Source of the DNA: CAZJPS01 sp964548055
GTDB lineage: Bacteria > Patescibacteriota > Gracilibacteria > Peribacterales > Peribacteraceae
Direction of reading: 5' to 3'
Length of the DNA stretch: 20,435 nt
Assembly: GCA_964548055.1 (NCBI GenBank)
Contig: CAZJPS010000017.1
Coordinates: forward strand, 1-20,435
The position numbers were made by a program, and so were the translations under genes. Position 1 is the stretch's first letter. Every line of letters begins with the position of its first letter. The notes under the pieces are model-generated. The model saw only the letters and a list, made by a program, of their open reading frames with translations. It was not told where the DNA came from and searched no databases. Positions 7,257-15,058 of the stretch are shown here, one piece after another.

Positions 7257-8994
7257 ACGTATTGGTACTGCGTTGAGATTGCTCAATTTGAGCGTATTCA
7301 GGAGAAGTATGCATCAATTCAGAATGCGTTCCTTTAGCCAATAATTCCCCCTCCATGAGTAGAATAATCTGATCAAAATTCTCAATGGCGCCAATTTTTT
7401 GCGTAACGGATACAAGTGTCATGCCAGGATAGTTCTTTTGAACATTCTCTAAAATTTTCTGTTCCGTACGAGCATCTACACGGGCAGTAAAATCATCAAG
7501 AAGCAAAATTTTTGGATTGAGAGCAAGTGCACGTGCCAACATGATACGTTGCTTTTGCCCACCCGAAAGATTTGTGCCTCGTTCAGACACAATCGTATCC
7601 AATGTAAGCGGCAACGATTCAATAAAATCCTGCAACTCTGCTGTTTCGATCGCTTTTTGCAAATCTGAATCCTTCACCGTATTGCTAAAGGCAATATTTT
7701 CACGAAGGGTCATACTAAAGATGATGCTATCTTGAAATACAAATCCAATCTGACGATGCAAAGCCTTTGTAAGATACTCATCTACCGGCTTCCCATCATA
7801 TTCTACAACGCCTTTTGTAGGCCGAATGAGTCCTGTGAGCAAATACAATAATTGCGATTTACCCGCAGCCGTAGGACCAATAATGGCAACTCGTGATCCA
7901 CCCTTCACCAAAAAAGACACATTTTTAAGTGCTGATTTTTCTCCATATACAACAGAAACTTCCTTTAACTCTATATCTCCGCGTAGTTCGATATCTAATG
8001 TACCCGTTTCCTTTCGTTCTTGAGAGTCTAACACCTCTACGATGCGTTTGTACGATGCAGATGCGCGAGCGATAACATTGCTCATGAATCCAATCACAAA
8101 AATGGGGAAAATGAGAATGGCAAGATAGCTATTAAACGCAGCAAAACTTCCAAGTGTCATGGTGCCGCCTATTACAAAATGCCCTCCCAGAACCAAAATA
8201 ATGAGGGTGGCAAAGTTGGCCACAAAAGTAACAATAGGAATCATCGATGCAAACATGCGCAAAATTTGAAGACCGATATCACGTGCATTCGTATTGGCGG
8301 CCAAAAATTTTTCGTATTCAGGTTGCTGGGAATTGAGTACGCGAATAAGCGCCGAACCCAAAATACTTTCATTGATTACTTTATTCAGCCAATCAATAAT
8401 TTCCTGTGTTTTTTTAAAGAGAACTCTCACTCGTTTTAATACAAACGCAAATGTTCCGCCTATAATTGGAATGATTCCAAGCACCGCCAAGGCAAGGCGC
8501 CAATCGATAATAAGAAGTAGAACACTGGAACCAATGATAAGAAATATTGAAGAAATAATTGCTACAATTGCCTGTGAGATAAAGAATTTCACTCCGTCTA
8601 CATCGGACGTGAGATTCGTAAGTAATTTTGCTGGCGACACCTCCTGCACATACGCATAACTCTGCAATGAAATTTTAGAAGCTACTTGGTTACGCATATC
8701 GCGCGCAACGCGTTCGGAGGCGTACGTTTGCACTACATTTTGCAAGTACGTAAACAAAAAAATAAAAAATGTCGCGAGAGAGAACTCCATGAGAACGGTG
8801 CTCAACACAAATGTTCCGCGCGTGTAGCTATCGATGCTGCGTGCAATAATTTGAGGGAGAGTAAGGTTAAGCCCATTGCTGAGTACTGCAAGCAATACCA
8901 AAAGAATGACCGTACGAGCATAAGGCCTTAAGAGTCCGAATAAACTCGGCTCTGGTTTTTTGGCTTCCGAAAGAGAAGAACTTGAACTGCTCAT
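7237..8994 (-). CDS. Heterodimeric ABC exporter subunit, degenerate half
   Basis: Half-size ABC exporter of 585 residues, first gene of a two-gene operon. A Ser-rich N-terminus (1-8) precedes a six-helix transmembrane domain (about 25-310) and an ATPase domain with Walker A GPTAAGKS (373-380) and a canonical signature LSGGQ (476-480). Walker B is ILLLDD, so the catalytic Glu is Asp501, and the switch histidine is replaced by Gln532 (SVTQK). These substitutions define the degenerate site of asymmetric exporters such as TM287/288 or LmrCD, matching the degenerate signature of the downstream subunit. The ATG at 8994 is the first plausible start; no clear Shine-Dalgarno or near-start -10 is visible, so its promoter is undetermined. 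The upstream neighbour on the same strand is the NHL/SLH surface protein, 85 bp away. Confidence 0.88.
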   Translation of the reverse strand: MSSSSSSLSEAKKPEPSLFGLLRPYARTVILLVLLAVLSNGLNLTLPQIIARSIDSYTRGTFVLSTVLMEFSLATFFIFLFTYLQNVVQTYASERVARDMRNQVASKISLQSYAYVQEVSPAKLLTNLTSDVDGVKFFISQAIVAIISSIFLIIGSSVLLLIIDWRLALAVLGIIPIIGGTFAFVLKRVRVLFKKTQEIIDWLNKVINESILGSALIRVLNSQQPEYEKFLAANTNARDIGLQILRMFASMIPIVTFVANFATLIILVLGGHFVIGGTMTLGSFAAFNSYLAILIFPIFVIGFMSNVIARASASYKRIVEVLDSQERKETGTLDIELRGDIELKEVSVVYGEKSALKNVSFLVKGGSRVAIIGPTAAGKSQLLYLLTGLIRPTKGVVEYDGKPVDEYLTKALHRQIGFVFQDSIIFSMTLRENIAFSNTVKDSDLQKAIETAELQDFIESLPLTLDTIVSERGTNLSGGQKQRIMLARALALNPKILLLDDFTARVDARTEQKILENVQKNYPGMTLVSVTQKIGAIENFDQIILLMEGELLAKGTHSELMHTSPEYAQIEQSQRSTNTYELRTE

Positions 8995-9079
8995 GGAATG
9001 AAGACAGCAAATGGTAGCATCTTCACTGGGTGTATGGAACCGTGTTCTCTAGATAATATAGGTAACTCCCAACGGTTTT

Positions 9080-12000
9080 TTACTTACTCAACTTACTCCA
9101 CGAAACAAACCCCTGCCTGCCCTCTTCTGTTCTTACCTCTGCCCATACATCCACGGTACGCAAAAGTGTCACATATTCTCCTTTCTTCACATACCCCAAG
9201 ATTAAAGACTGACTACGAGCATCAACATGCAGAGCGGCATCTTCCGTAATGACATAGGTATCACTCATCACGGGAGAGGTGGTCTCAACAGGAGAACTCT
9301 GGAGCATAGAAAGATCTGGAAGGATCGTGAGGATCTTTGCGAGTTCTGCACGGTTGATGGTGTCATCAGGTCTCACGGTGCCTGTGGGGTTTCCCTGTGC
9401 ATCCGTATCACCAGAGATGATCCCAATCTGGTAGGCAGTCAGGATTGCTTTGTAGTGAGGGTGTGATGTGGGGAGATCGGAGAAGGGATTCTCAGAGGAA
9501 GTGGTCATCGGGACTCCCATAATCTCGAGCCAGGATTGAAGGAGGGCTCCTCGGGATGCTGGAGACTGCACAGGGAGATTTTTTGTGTACACAGAAAGCT
9601 TGAGATCTTCCGCGGTCTTGATGTAAGGAGCAGACCAATCATTCTTGGCAGAGAGATTTGCTGGAGTTCCCTGCGTGATCTCTTTTCCTCCGGAGAGGAG
9701 CATCATTTTAAGGGCTTCTGCGTAGGTGACAGGGTTTGAAGGCTTAAAGAGATTGAGGGAGTTTCCCTGAGCATCTTCGTAACCGGACGCAATGCCTCGC
9801 TCCACGAGGGTGCGAACGTAGGGAGTGAACCAGCTGGAAAGAGGAACATCATTGAAGCGTAAAGTCTGTCCGTTTCTCTCGACTATGAGAGTGGAGGGGG
9901 AAGATTCCGAAGAAGGAATTTCCGAAGAAGCAGGAGAATCTGTGGAAGGAGCAGAAGAAGAACTTCTGGAAGAGCTTTGGCCTGCAGGGGTGATGGTGGT
10001 CACTCCTCTGCCCGCGCCTCCACCCCCACCTCCGCCGCCACCTGTGGAGGTGGAGGTTGTAGAAGAAGAGGAAGACAGGGACACAGTCTCTCTGTAACTC
10101 ACACTCTGGTTGAAAACATTGGTGTAGGCAGCGGTGACGGTCACGCTGGTTGGATTTGTATTATCTTGGAGAATTCCATTCGCTGTTTGTGGAAGCTCTG
10201 AGCGCATGGGGAAGGAGGCGGTGAAGATGCCTGTTTCAGCACCAGTTTCTTGAAGGGTGAGAAATTCAGAATCTCCTCCTTGGGTAGTGAGAGTGAGGGA
10301 CACAGAATCTACTGAGGAAGAGGTATTCATGTACTCATCCGTGAGAGTGAGGGTGGCAACACCACTGGAGACGGAGTAGGAGAAGGTGGGCGTAGCTTCG
10401 GCGGCATCGAAGATGCTAACGCGGTTGTTGTTCCACTGGCCCACAAATAACGTGTCGTCGGCTGTGTTGTAGAACGATGCATTAGGCAAATTAAAACCCG
10501 ACCGCGTGGCAGCTGCAGTTGAAGTAGTAAACGAGGATTGTCCAAGCACGTTTAAGGCACGCATTCCATTCGTCATATTGGCTCCATTAAATACAAGCAC
10601 ACGATTATTATTAGGATCGCCCACAAACAGACGCTGAGTGCCAGAATCAAACGCCATATTATGGGGTGAGCCCATGCCCGTGCGTGTAGTAGCAGAAACG
10701 GATGTAGTGAATGTAGATTGACCAAGCACCGTATTGCCGGACATTCCGCTTCTCAAACTGGATCCGCTGAAGACAAGAATGCGATTATTTGTGTAATCAG
10801 ATACAAAAAGATGGTTTGCAGTGGAATCGTACGCAAGCCCTGCGGGGTTCCTCATTCCCGTTTGGGTGGTTGCCGCCGTAGAGGTAGTGAAACTGGATTG
10901 CCCAAGCACGGTGTTTGCCCTCATGCCAGTACCAATTGTCGCTCCGCTAAAAACGAGTACTCGATTATTGGAATAGTCAGCAACATAAAGCCTGCTGCGC
11001 GCCGCATCAAAAGCAAGGTAGAAGGGAAGACTCATGCCAGATTGCGTGGTGCGGGCTGTGGACGTTACAAAGTCAGCCTGCCCAAGCACTGTGTTCGCAA
11101 TCATGCCATTACTTAAAGTAGACCCACTGTATACAAGCACACGATTATTACCACCGTCAGAAACGTACAGGCGGCTACGAGAAGTATCGTATGCAAGTCC
11201 AACAGGAGTTCTCATGCCAGACCCCGTAGTGGCAGCGGTATTCGTATAAAAATTGGGCTGCCCAAGCACATACGAAGGCAATTTGGTATTAAGCGTATTT
11301 CCATTGGTAAGCGTGTACACAAGCACGCGGTTATTATTGTAATCTGCAAGAAAAAGGCGATGATTTGTCGTATCAATAGTAATACCTTGCGGTCCGCTTA
11401 ATCCAAATTGATTGGGGGCATTATTGGCAGCACTTTTGGTATACACCGGCTGTGGGCTGCTCGCGCTATCGTCATACTGACCCAGAAGATCGGAAGCATT
11501 CATGCCAATTCCTATAGCGGCACCGTTAAATATTGTGACACGGCTGTTTCCTTCTCCCTCCGAAACGTACAGGCGATCGCTAGAGGTATCGTAAAAGAGA
11601 TTATAAGGAGTTCGAACAGAAGATTGTGTTGTTGCCGCCGTGGATGTGGTAAAGCTGGATTGCCCGATAACCGTATTAGCAAGCATGCCATGCGTAAGAT
11701 TGGATCCAGAAAACACCATCACACGATTGTTGCCATAGTCGCCAATATATAAACGGTTACGCGTGTTATCGTACGCAACGCCAATGGGCAAACTAAGGCC
11801 CGACTGAGTGGTTGCTGCAGTGCTGGTGGTAAAAGATCTCTGCCCAAGAACGCTATTTGCAGCCATGCCCGTGGCAATGGATGATCCACTAAAAACCGTC
11901 ACGCGGTTGTTACCAAGTTCTGTAACGAATAATCGGTTGGAGCTCGTTTCATAATGCACTCCATAAGGTTGAGATAGGCCTACTTGTGTGGTGGCTGCAG

Positions 12001-12745
12001 AAGATGACGTGAACCCAGATTGGCCCAGAACATAACTGGCATTCATGCCATTGGTGATACCAGACGTGAGATCAAATACCGATACACGATTATTTTGTCT
12101 CTCTGCTACAAACAGAAGATGTGAGGAAGGATCGTATGCAAGGCTTGTGGGATAATTCATGCCAGCTTGAGTTGCAGCTGATGCACTGGATGTGAAATCT
12201 GGCTGCCCAAGAACGTAGGTGGCATCCATGCCATTACTAATGCCAGAAGAAAGATCGAAGATAGTCACCCTATTATTTGATTGTTCCGAAACAAACAGCC
12301 GATTATTTGCAGAATCAAATGCAATTCCCTTCGGCTGGTTCATGCCACTGCGGGTGGTTGCTGCGTCTCTGGTATAAAAATTGGGTTGCCCCAGAACATA
12401 GCTGGGAAAACGAGAATTAATTAAGTTGGCCGATGTAAGCGAAAAGACAAGTACGCGGCTATTGATGTGATCCACCACGAATAATCGATGGCGAACCGTA
12501 TCCACAACCGCTCCTGTAGGCCAATAAATGCCCAACTGATTCGGCACATTGTTGGCAGCTGACTTGGTATATACGGGGCTTGGAGACGTTGGGCTGGAAT
12601 CGTCATACTGACCCAGCAGGTCACTGGCATTCATGCCATTGCTGATGGCAGCAGATACCAACGTAGGCACTCCAATACCAAGAGCGAGTGCCATAATTGC
12701 CAGCAGTGGGCCCTTCCAACAATACTTTAAAAACGAGACAGGCAT
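9080..12745 (-). CDS. Secreted NHL-propeller / SLH surface protein
   Basis: Large exported protein of 1221 residues. A signal peptide or anchor covers about 1-32 (hydrophobic 11-32, possible cleavage near LVSAA). Residues about 35-785 hold twelve NHL-type repeats of about 60 residues with the core pattern RLFV(S/A)D..NNRV.VF and a linker LGQ.SFTTS.A.TTQSGM. A GMNASDLLGQYDD/VYTKSAANN segment precedes repeat 1 and recurs before repeat 7, so there are two six-bladed propellers. About 785-890 is an Ig-like beta domain, 891-951 a Ser/Thr-rich linker with nine consecutive glycines, about 963-1141 three SLH-like segments (the middle one divergent), and 1162-1221 an SH3-like domain. SLH segments usually bind cell-wall polymers, so the protein is probably displayed on the surface. 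The linker is a likely O-glycosylation target of the neighbouring GT-C enzymes (inference). A perfect TTGACA lies at 12785-12780 but a matching -10 is unclear. Confidence 0.85.
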   Translation of the reverse strand: MPVSFLKYCWKGPLLAIMALALGIGVPTLVSAAISNGMNASDLLGQYDDSSPTSPSPVYTKSAANNVPNQLGIYWPTGAVVDTVRHRLFVVDHINSRVLVFSLTSANLINSRFPSYVLGQPNFYTRDAATTRSGMNQPKGIAFDSANNRLFVSEQSNNRVTIFDLSSGISNGMDATYVLGQPDFTSSASAATQAGMNYPTSLAYDPSSHLLFVAERQNNRVSVFDLTSGITNGMNASYVLGQSGFTSSSAATTQVGLSQPYGVHYETSSNRLFVTELGNNRVTVFSGSSIATGMAANSVLGQRSFTTSTAATTQSGLSLPIGVAYDNTRNRLYIGDYGNNRVMVFSGSNLTHGMLANTVIGQSSFTTSTAATTQSSVRTPYNLFYDTSSDRLYVSEGEGNSRVTIFNGAAIGIGMNASDLLGQYDDSASSPQPVYTKSAANNAPNQFGLSGPQGITIDTTNHRLFLADYNNNRVLVYTLTNGNTLNTKLPSYVLGQPNFYTNTAATTGSGMRTPVGLAYDTSRSRLYVSDGGNNRVLVYSGSTLSNGMIANTVLGQADFVTSTARTTQSGMSLPFYLAFDAARSRLYVADYSNNRVLVFSGATIGTGMRANTVLGQSSFTTSTAATTQTGMRNPAGLAYDSTANHLFVSDYTNNRILVFSGSSLRSGMSGNTVLGQSTFTTSVSATTRTGMGSPHNMAFDSGTQRLFVGDPNNNRVLVFNGANMTNGMRALNVLGQSSFTTSTAAATRSGFNLPNASFYNTADDTLFVGQWNNNRVSIFDAAEATPTFSYSVSSGVATLTLTDEYMNTSSSVDSVSLTLTTQGGDSEFLTLQETGAETGIFTASFPMRSELPQTANGILQDNTNPTSVTVTAAYTNVFNQSVSYRETVSLSSSSSTTSTSTGGGGGGGGGAGRGVTTITPAGQSSSRSSSSAPSTDSPASSEIPSSESSPSTLIVERNGQTLRFNDVPLSSWFTPYVRTLVERGIASGYEDAQGNSLNLFKPSNPVTYAEALKMMLLSGGKEITQGTPANLSAKNDWSAPYIKTAEDLKLSVYTKNLPVQSPASRGALLQSWLEIMGVPMTTSSENPFSDLPTSHPHYKAILTAYQIGIISGDTDAQGNPTGTVRPDDTINRAELAKILTILPDLSMLQSSPVETTSPVMSDTYVITEDAALHVDARSQSLILGYVKKGEYVTLLRTVDVWAEVRTEEGRQGFVSWSKLSK
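10400..12660 (-). repeat. Twelve coding NHL repeats in two duplicated blocks
   Basis: Repeats of about 180 bp recur through the gene, visible in DNA as copies of segments such as GATTGCCCAAGCAC. A longer period is also present: GTCATACTGACCCAG occurs at 11471 and 12602, exactly 1131 bp (377 codons) apart, marking the start of two six-repeat blocks. The phase is preserved in the reading frame, so these are protein repeats and not a CRISPR or satellite array. Confidence 0.8.
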
Positions 12746-12816
12746 GTTGGAACAGATGGTCTCATATTCAGATAGAAACTGTCAAAATTACAGGAGCACA
12801 TAACAAAATATTCGTT

Positions 12817-13542
12817 TTATTGTCTGTGCTGTTTTTCTTTCCATTCTGCCCTCTGAGCTTTTCGAAGCCCCTGCAATTCCTGGAACATGCGCTTAATCAC
12901 ATACCATTTTGCACCCGTAGGATTCCCAAATTTACGCGGGTAGTGCGGAACATCCACTGTGTACCACGAAATCCCCTGTTCTTTTAAGTGAAGAAAAAGC
13001 TCTGTGTTGAACAGTTTCTCTATTCCATATGTAGGACGGATTTGAGGCCAGATGGATTTGCGCATTACTTTGAGCCCGCAGTTCACATCACGTACCCACA
13101 GACCAAGTGCTATTAAGTTCATCACGCCCAAAATTTTTCCAAAGAGCCCGCGCATAAATGGATCAGCACGCTTGCGGCGGCGGCCAGTCACAAATGCGTA
13201 CGTATCTAAGTGTGGCAATAGTAATTCCAAATCCTTCGCTTTAAATTGACCGTCGCTATCCATGAATCCCATCGTCTCCATGCGTGCGGTATCTAACCCC
13301 GAACGAATAGCTGCACCGTAACCCTGATTTTTTTCATGTGTCACCACTTTGACGCGAGGATCCTCGGATGCCAGACGCTGCAAAATCACACCGGTCCGAT
13401 CTTTCGACCCATCATTCACTGCAATCAACTCACCTTGAATATGACGTGCATCGAACCACGACAAAACATCGCGGATCGCGCGCTCGGCGTTTTCCTCTTC
13501 ATTAAAACACGGCAGAACGAGGGAGAAGTGCATGTGCTCCAT
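12817..13542 (-). CDS. GT2 polyprenyl-phosphate sugar synthase (DPM1-like)
   Basis: Family 2 glycosyltransferase of 241 residues. The N-terminal GT-A fold shows LVLPCFNEEENAE (8-20), VNDGSKDRT (42-50), GYGAAIRSG (74-82) and the metal-binding acidic motif DSDGQF (95-100), then GRRRKRADP (120-128) and the conserved end YPRKFGNPTG (201-210). There are no C-terminal membrane helices, as in soluble DPM1-type enzymes. Such enzymes transfer mannose or glucose from a nucleotide sugar to polyprenyl phosphate, the donor used by GT-C transferases like the three encoded nearby. The start is ATG 13542: a TTGACA-17-GATGAT promoter ends 7 nt upstream, and the longer TTG reading from 13578 would begin inside the -35. 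It is divergent from the GT-C gene at 13670. The exact sugar is not determinable. Confidence 0.88.
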   Translation of the reverse strand: MEHMHFSLVLPCFNEEENAERAIRDVLSWFDARHIQGELIAVNDGSKDRTGVILQRLASEDPRVKVVTHEKNQGYGAAIRSGLDTARMETMGFMDSDGQFKAKDLELLLPHLDTYAFVTGRRRKRADPFMRGLFGKILGVMNLIALGLWVRDVNCGLKVMRKSIWPQIRPTYGIEKLFNTELFLHLKEQGISWYTVDVPHYPRKFGNPTGAKWYVIKRMFQELQGLRKAQRAEWKEKQHRQ

Positions 13543-13549
13543 TGAGCGT

Positions 13550-13578
13550 ATCATCGTGAAGGAAGAGAAAAGTGTCAA
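13550..13578 (-). promoter_or_regulatory. Leaderless promoter of the GT2 gene
   Basis: On the minus strand a perfect -35 TTGACA (13578-13573), a 17-bp spacer and a -10-like GATGAT (13555-13550) end 7 nt before ATG 13542. The predicted transcription start falls on the A of the ATG. This decides the gene start, because the upstream in-frame TTG is part of the -35 box. Confidence 0.65.
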
Positions 13579-13669
13579 TGCTTAGAAGAGATATACTCTA
13601 TGGTATGGGACGTACACCTCCTGCCCGCTATACACGACGTAACGAAGTGCTTTCCCTTACAGATTCGCC

Positions 13670-14935
13670 ATGCTGAAACATCCGCGCACCTACGATCAGA
13701 TTTGGATGCCTGTCACGATGGTGCTTGGCACTTTTCTTCGCTGGATCTATCTCCTAAAAACCCCAGATGGCACCCGAAGCCACGATTTCCAAGCACATCT
13801 GGATTATGTGCGGTATATAGCCGACCATTGGAAGCTGCCTGCTGCCGCTTCGGGCTGGGAATTTCATCAGCCTCCTCTTTTTTATGGGCTGGATGCAATG
13901 TGGTGGAAACTTGGTTCACTCCTGGGTCGCGATGAAGGGCAACTGATCTGGGACATGCAAATTATTTCATTTGTCCTCTCACTTGCACTCGTTCCTTTAT
14001 CGTATTGGATAGGATTACAACTTTTTTCCGAAAAAAGATGGCAGCATCGTTTGATATTTACACTGCTCATTGCTGTCTTCCCATCCCTCCTTTTTACTAC
14101 ATCACGTATTTCGAATGACGTGCTCTCACAAGTGTTCGCATTTGTATGTATTGGATTTTTACTGGAGTGGTGGAATAAAAATAGACTTCGCGACTGGTAT
14201 GCACTCAGCGCTTCTCTCGCTCTCTGGATTGTCACAAAACTGACTGCTCTTCTTTTCTTACCCGTCATCGCAATCTGTGCATGGAAGAAGCGGAAACAAA
14301 TTTCTAAAAAACACTTTCTCTTTTCTCTTTTCATTCTCATTGCTCTCACTGCGTGGCTCCCCATCATGCGTCTTCGTGAACCGGAGTATCGGAACATGAT
14401 TCCACAGAGTGAAGGATTGGATAAGAACGTACTTCTTCCAAATACACTGCGTAATTTTGTCACGTTCAATCCCATTCAGATTTTTCAAATCCCCTATAAC
14501 GACCCATGGGATGACGCCACACGCAGACAATTTTTTTGGGAATATTTTTTCCGCTCTGCTTTTTTGGGTGAATGGAATTTTGGAGACAGCATGCATTGGA
14601 TCAGTACAACAATGACAACGCTAGGCTTGGGACTTCTGATTCTCACTTTCTATGGATGGAGTAAAGCGGTGCAACAAAAAGAGGCTGCTCTACTTCCTAT
14701 GGCTACACTTTCTTTCATGATTCTTGCGGGAGCGCTGCTCTATCGCATAGCAAATACTTGTTCCTGTAGCCAAGATTTTAGATTTTCTACTCCTCTCATT
14801 GTTCCCTTCAGTTTTGCAATGGCCATTGGTGCTCTCGGTTTGCCTCGTATTTCTCGATGGACCGCTCTGGGCATTGTCACTCTCTTTGTGCTATCAGTTT
14901 TGACGTTCATCATTCTATTACCATCATCGAGATAA
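13670..14935 (+). CDS. GT39-like GT-C membrane glycosyltransferase
   Basis: Polytopic protein of 421 residues with about nine or ten membrane helices. After the first hydrophobic segment (about 12-29) an external loop carries an acidic/histidine cluster, HDFQAHLDY (38-46), and WEFHQPPLFY (63-72), the arrangement seen in bacterial GT39 (PMT_2-like) transferases and their DUF2142-type relatives. These use polyprenyl-phosphate sugars and act on the outer membrane face. The ATG at 13670 is the only reasonable start, since a stop codon lies in frame at 13640. A TATACT (13592-13597) about 70 nt upstream could be its -10, so this gene may have a normal leader, unlike its neighbours. The next gene on the strand is the epimerase, 123 bp downstream. 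Fold is fairly confident, specificity unknown. Confidence 0.78.
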   Translation: MLKHPRTYDQIWMPVTMVLGTFLRWIYLLKTPDGTRSHDFQAHLDYVRYIADHWKLPAAASGWEFHQPPLFYGLDAMWWKLGSLLGRDEGQLIWDMQIISFVLSLALVPLSYWIGLQLFSEKRWQHRLIFTLLIAVFPSLLFTTSRISNDVLSQVFAFVCIGFLLEWWNKNRLRDWYALSASLALWIVTKLTALLFLPVIAICAWKKRKQISKKHFLFSLFILIALTAWLPIMRLREPEYRNMIPQSEGLDKNVLLPNTLRNFVTFNPIQIFQIPYNDPWDDATRRQFFWEYFFRSAFLGEWNFGDSMHWISTTMTTLGLGLLILTFYGWSKAVQQKEAALLPMATLSFMILAGALLYRIANTCSCSQDFRFSTPLIVPFSFAMAIGALGLPRISRWTALGIVTLFVLSVLTFIILLPSSR

Positions 14936-14964
14936 ACTTGTTTTTACTATTCTAGAACGCAAGT

Positions 14965-15027
14965 AAATCCCAAATCCCAAGGACCAGATCCCAACACTGG
15001 GATTTGGGATTTGGACATTGGGATTTG
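14965..15027. repeat. Perfect 15-bp inverted repeat plus extra copy
   Basis: AAATCCCAAATCCCA (14965-14979) and TGGGATTTGGGATTT (14998-15012) are perfect reverse complements around an 18-nt loop; each arm is itself two copies of a seven-base unit. A further TGGGATTTG lies at 15019-15027. The element sits between the GT-C gene (stop 14935) and the epimerase start, where it could act as a terminator-like hairpin or be a dispersed repeat. There is no U-run. Confidence 0.7.
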
Positions 15028-15052
15028 CTCAATATATTCCTTCTGTCATTAT
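15025..15052 (+). promoter_or_regulatory. Putative leaderless promoter of the epimerase
   Basis: TTGCTC (15025-15030) and CATTAT (15047-15052), 16 bp apart, end 6 nt before GTG 15059. The same -35-like TTGCTC precedes purC. The -35 overlaps the last copy of the TGGGATTTG repeat. Hexamer quality is modest; support comes from the recurring spacing. Confidence 0.35.
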
Positions 15053-15058
15053 ACAAAG

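Noticed and set aside
9038..9080. AACCGT/ACGGTT inverted repeat followed by T-run on the plus strand
   Set aside because: The loop is about 28 nt, the T-run is on the strand with no upstream gene, and the overlap with the surface-protein stop codon makes a terminator role unsupported.
9825..10201. Plus-strand open frames rich in Pro or Glu opposite the surface-protein gene
   Set aside because: They are the antisense of the Ser/Gly repeat codons of the linker and have no independent features.
10400..12700. Regular repeats that might suggest a CRISPR or satellite array
   Set aside because: The period is about 180 bp, the repeats are imperfect and keep the reading frame, and they encode NHL blades. 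No short direct repeats with unique spacers are present.
13600..13935. 111-codon plus-strand frame starting just after a TATACT
   Set aside because: It is out of frame with the GT-C gene it overlaps and resembles nothing; the TATACT is more likely the promoter of the GT-C gene.
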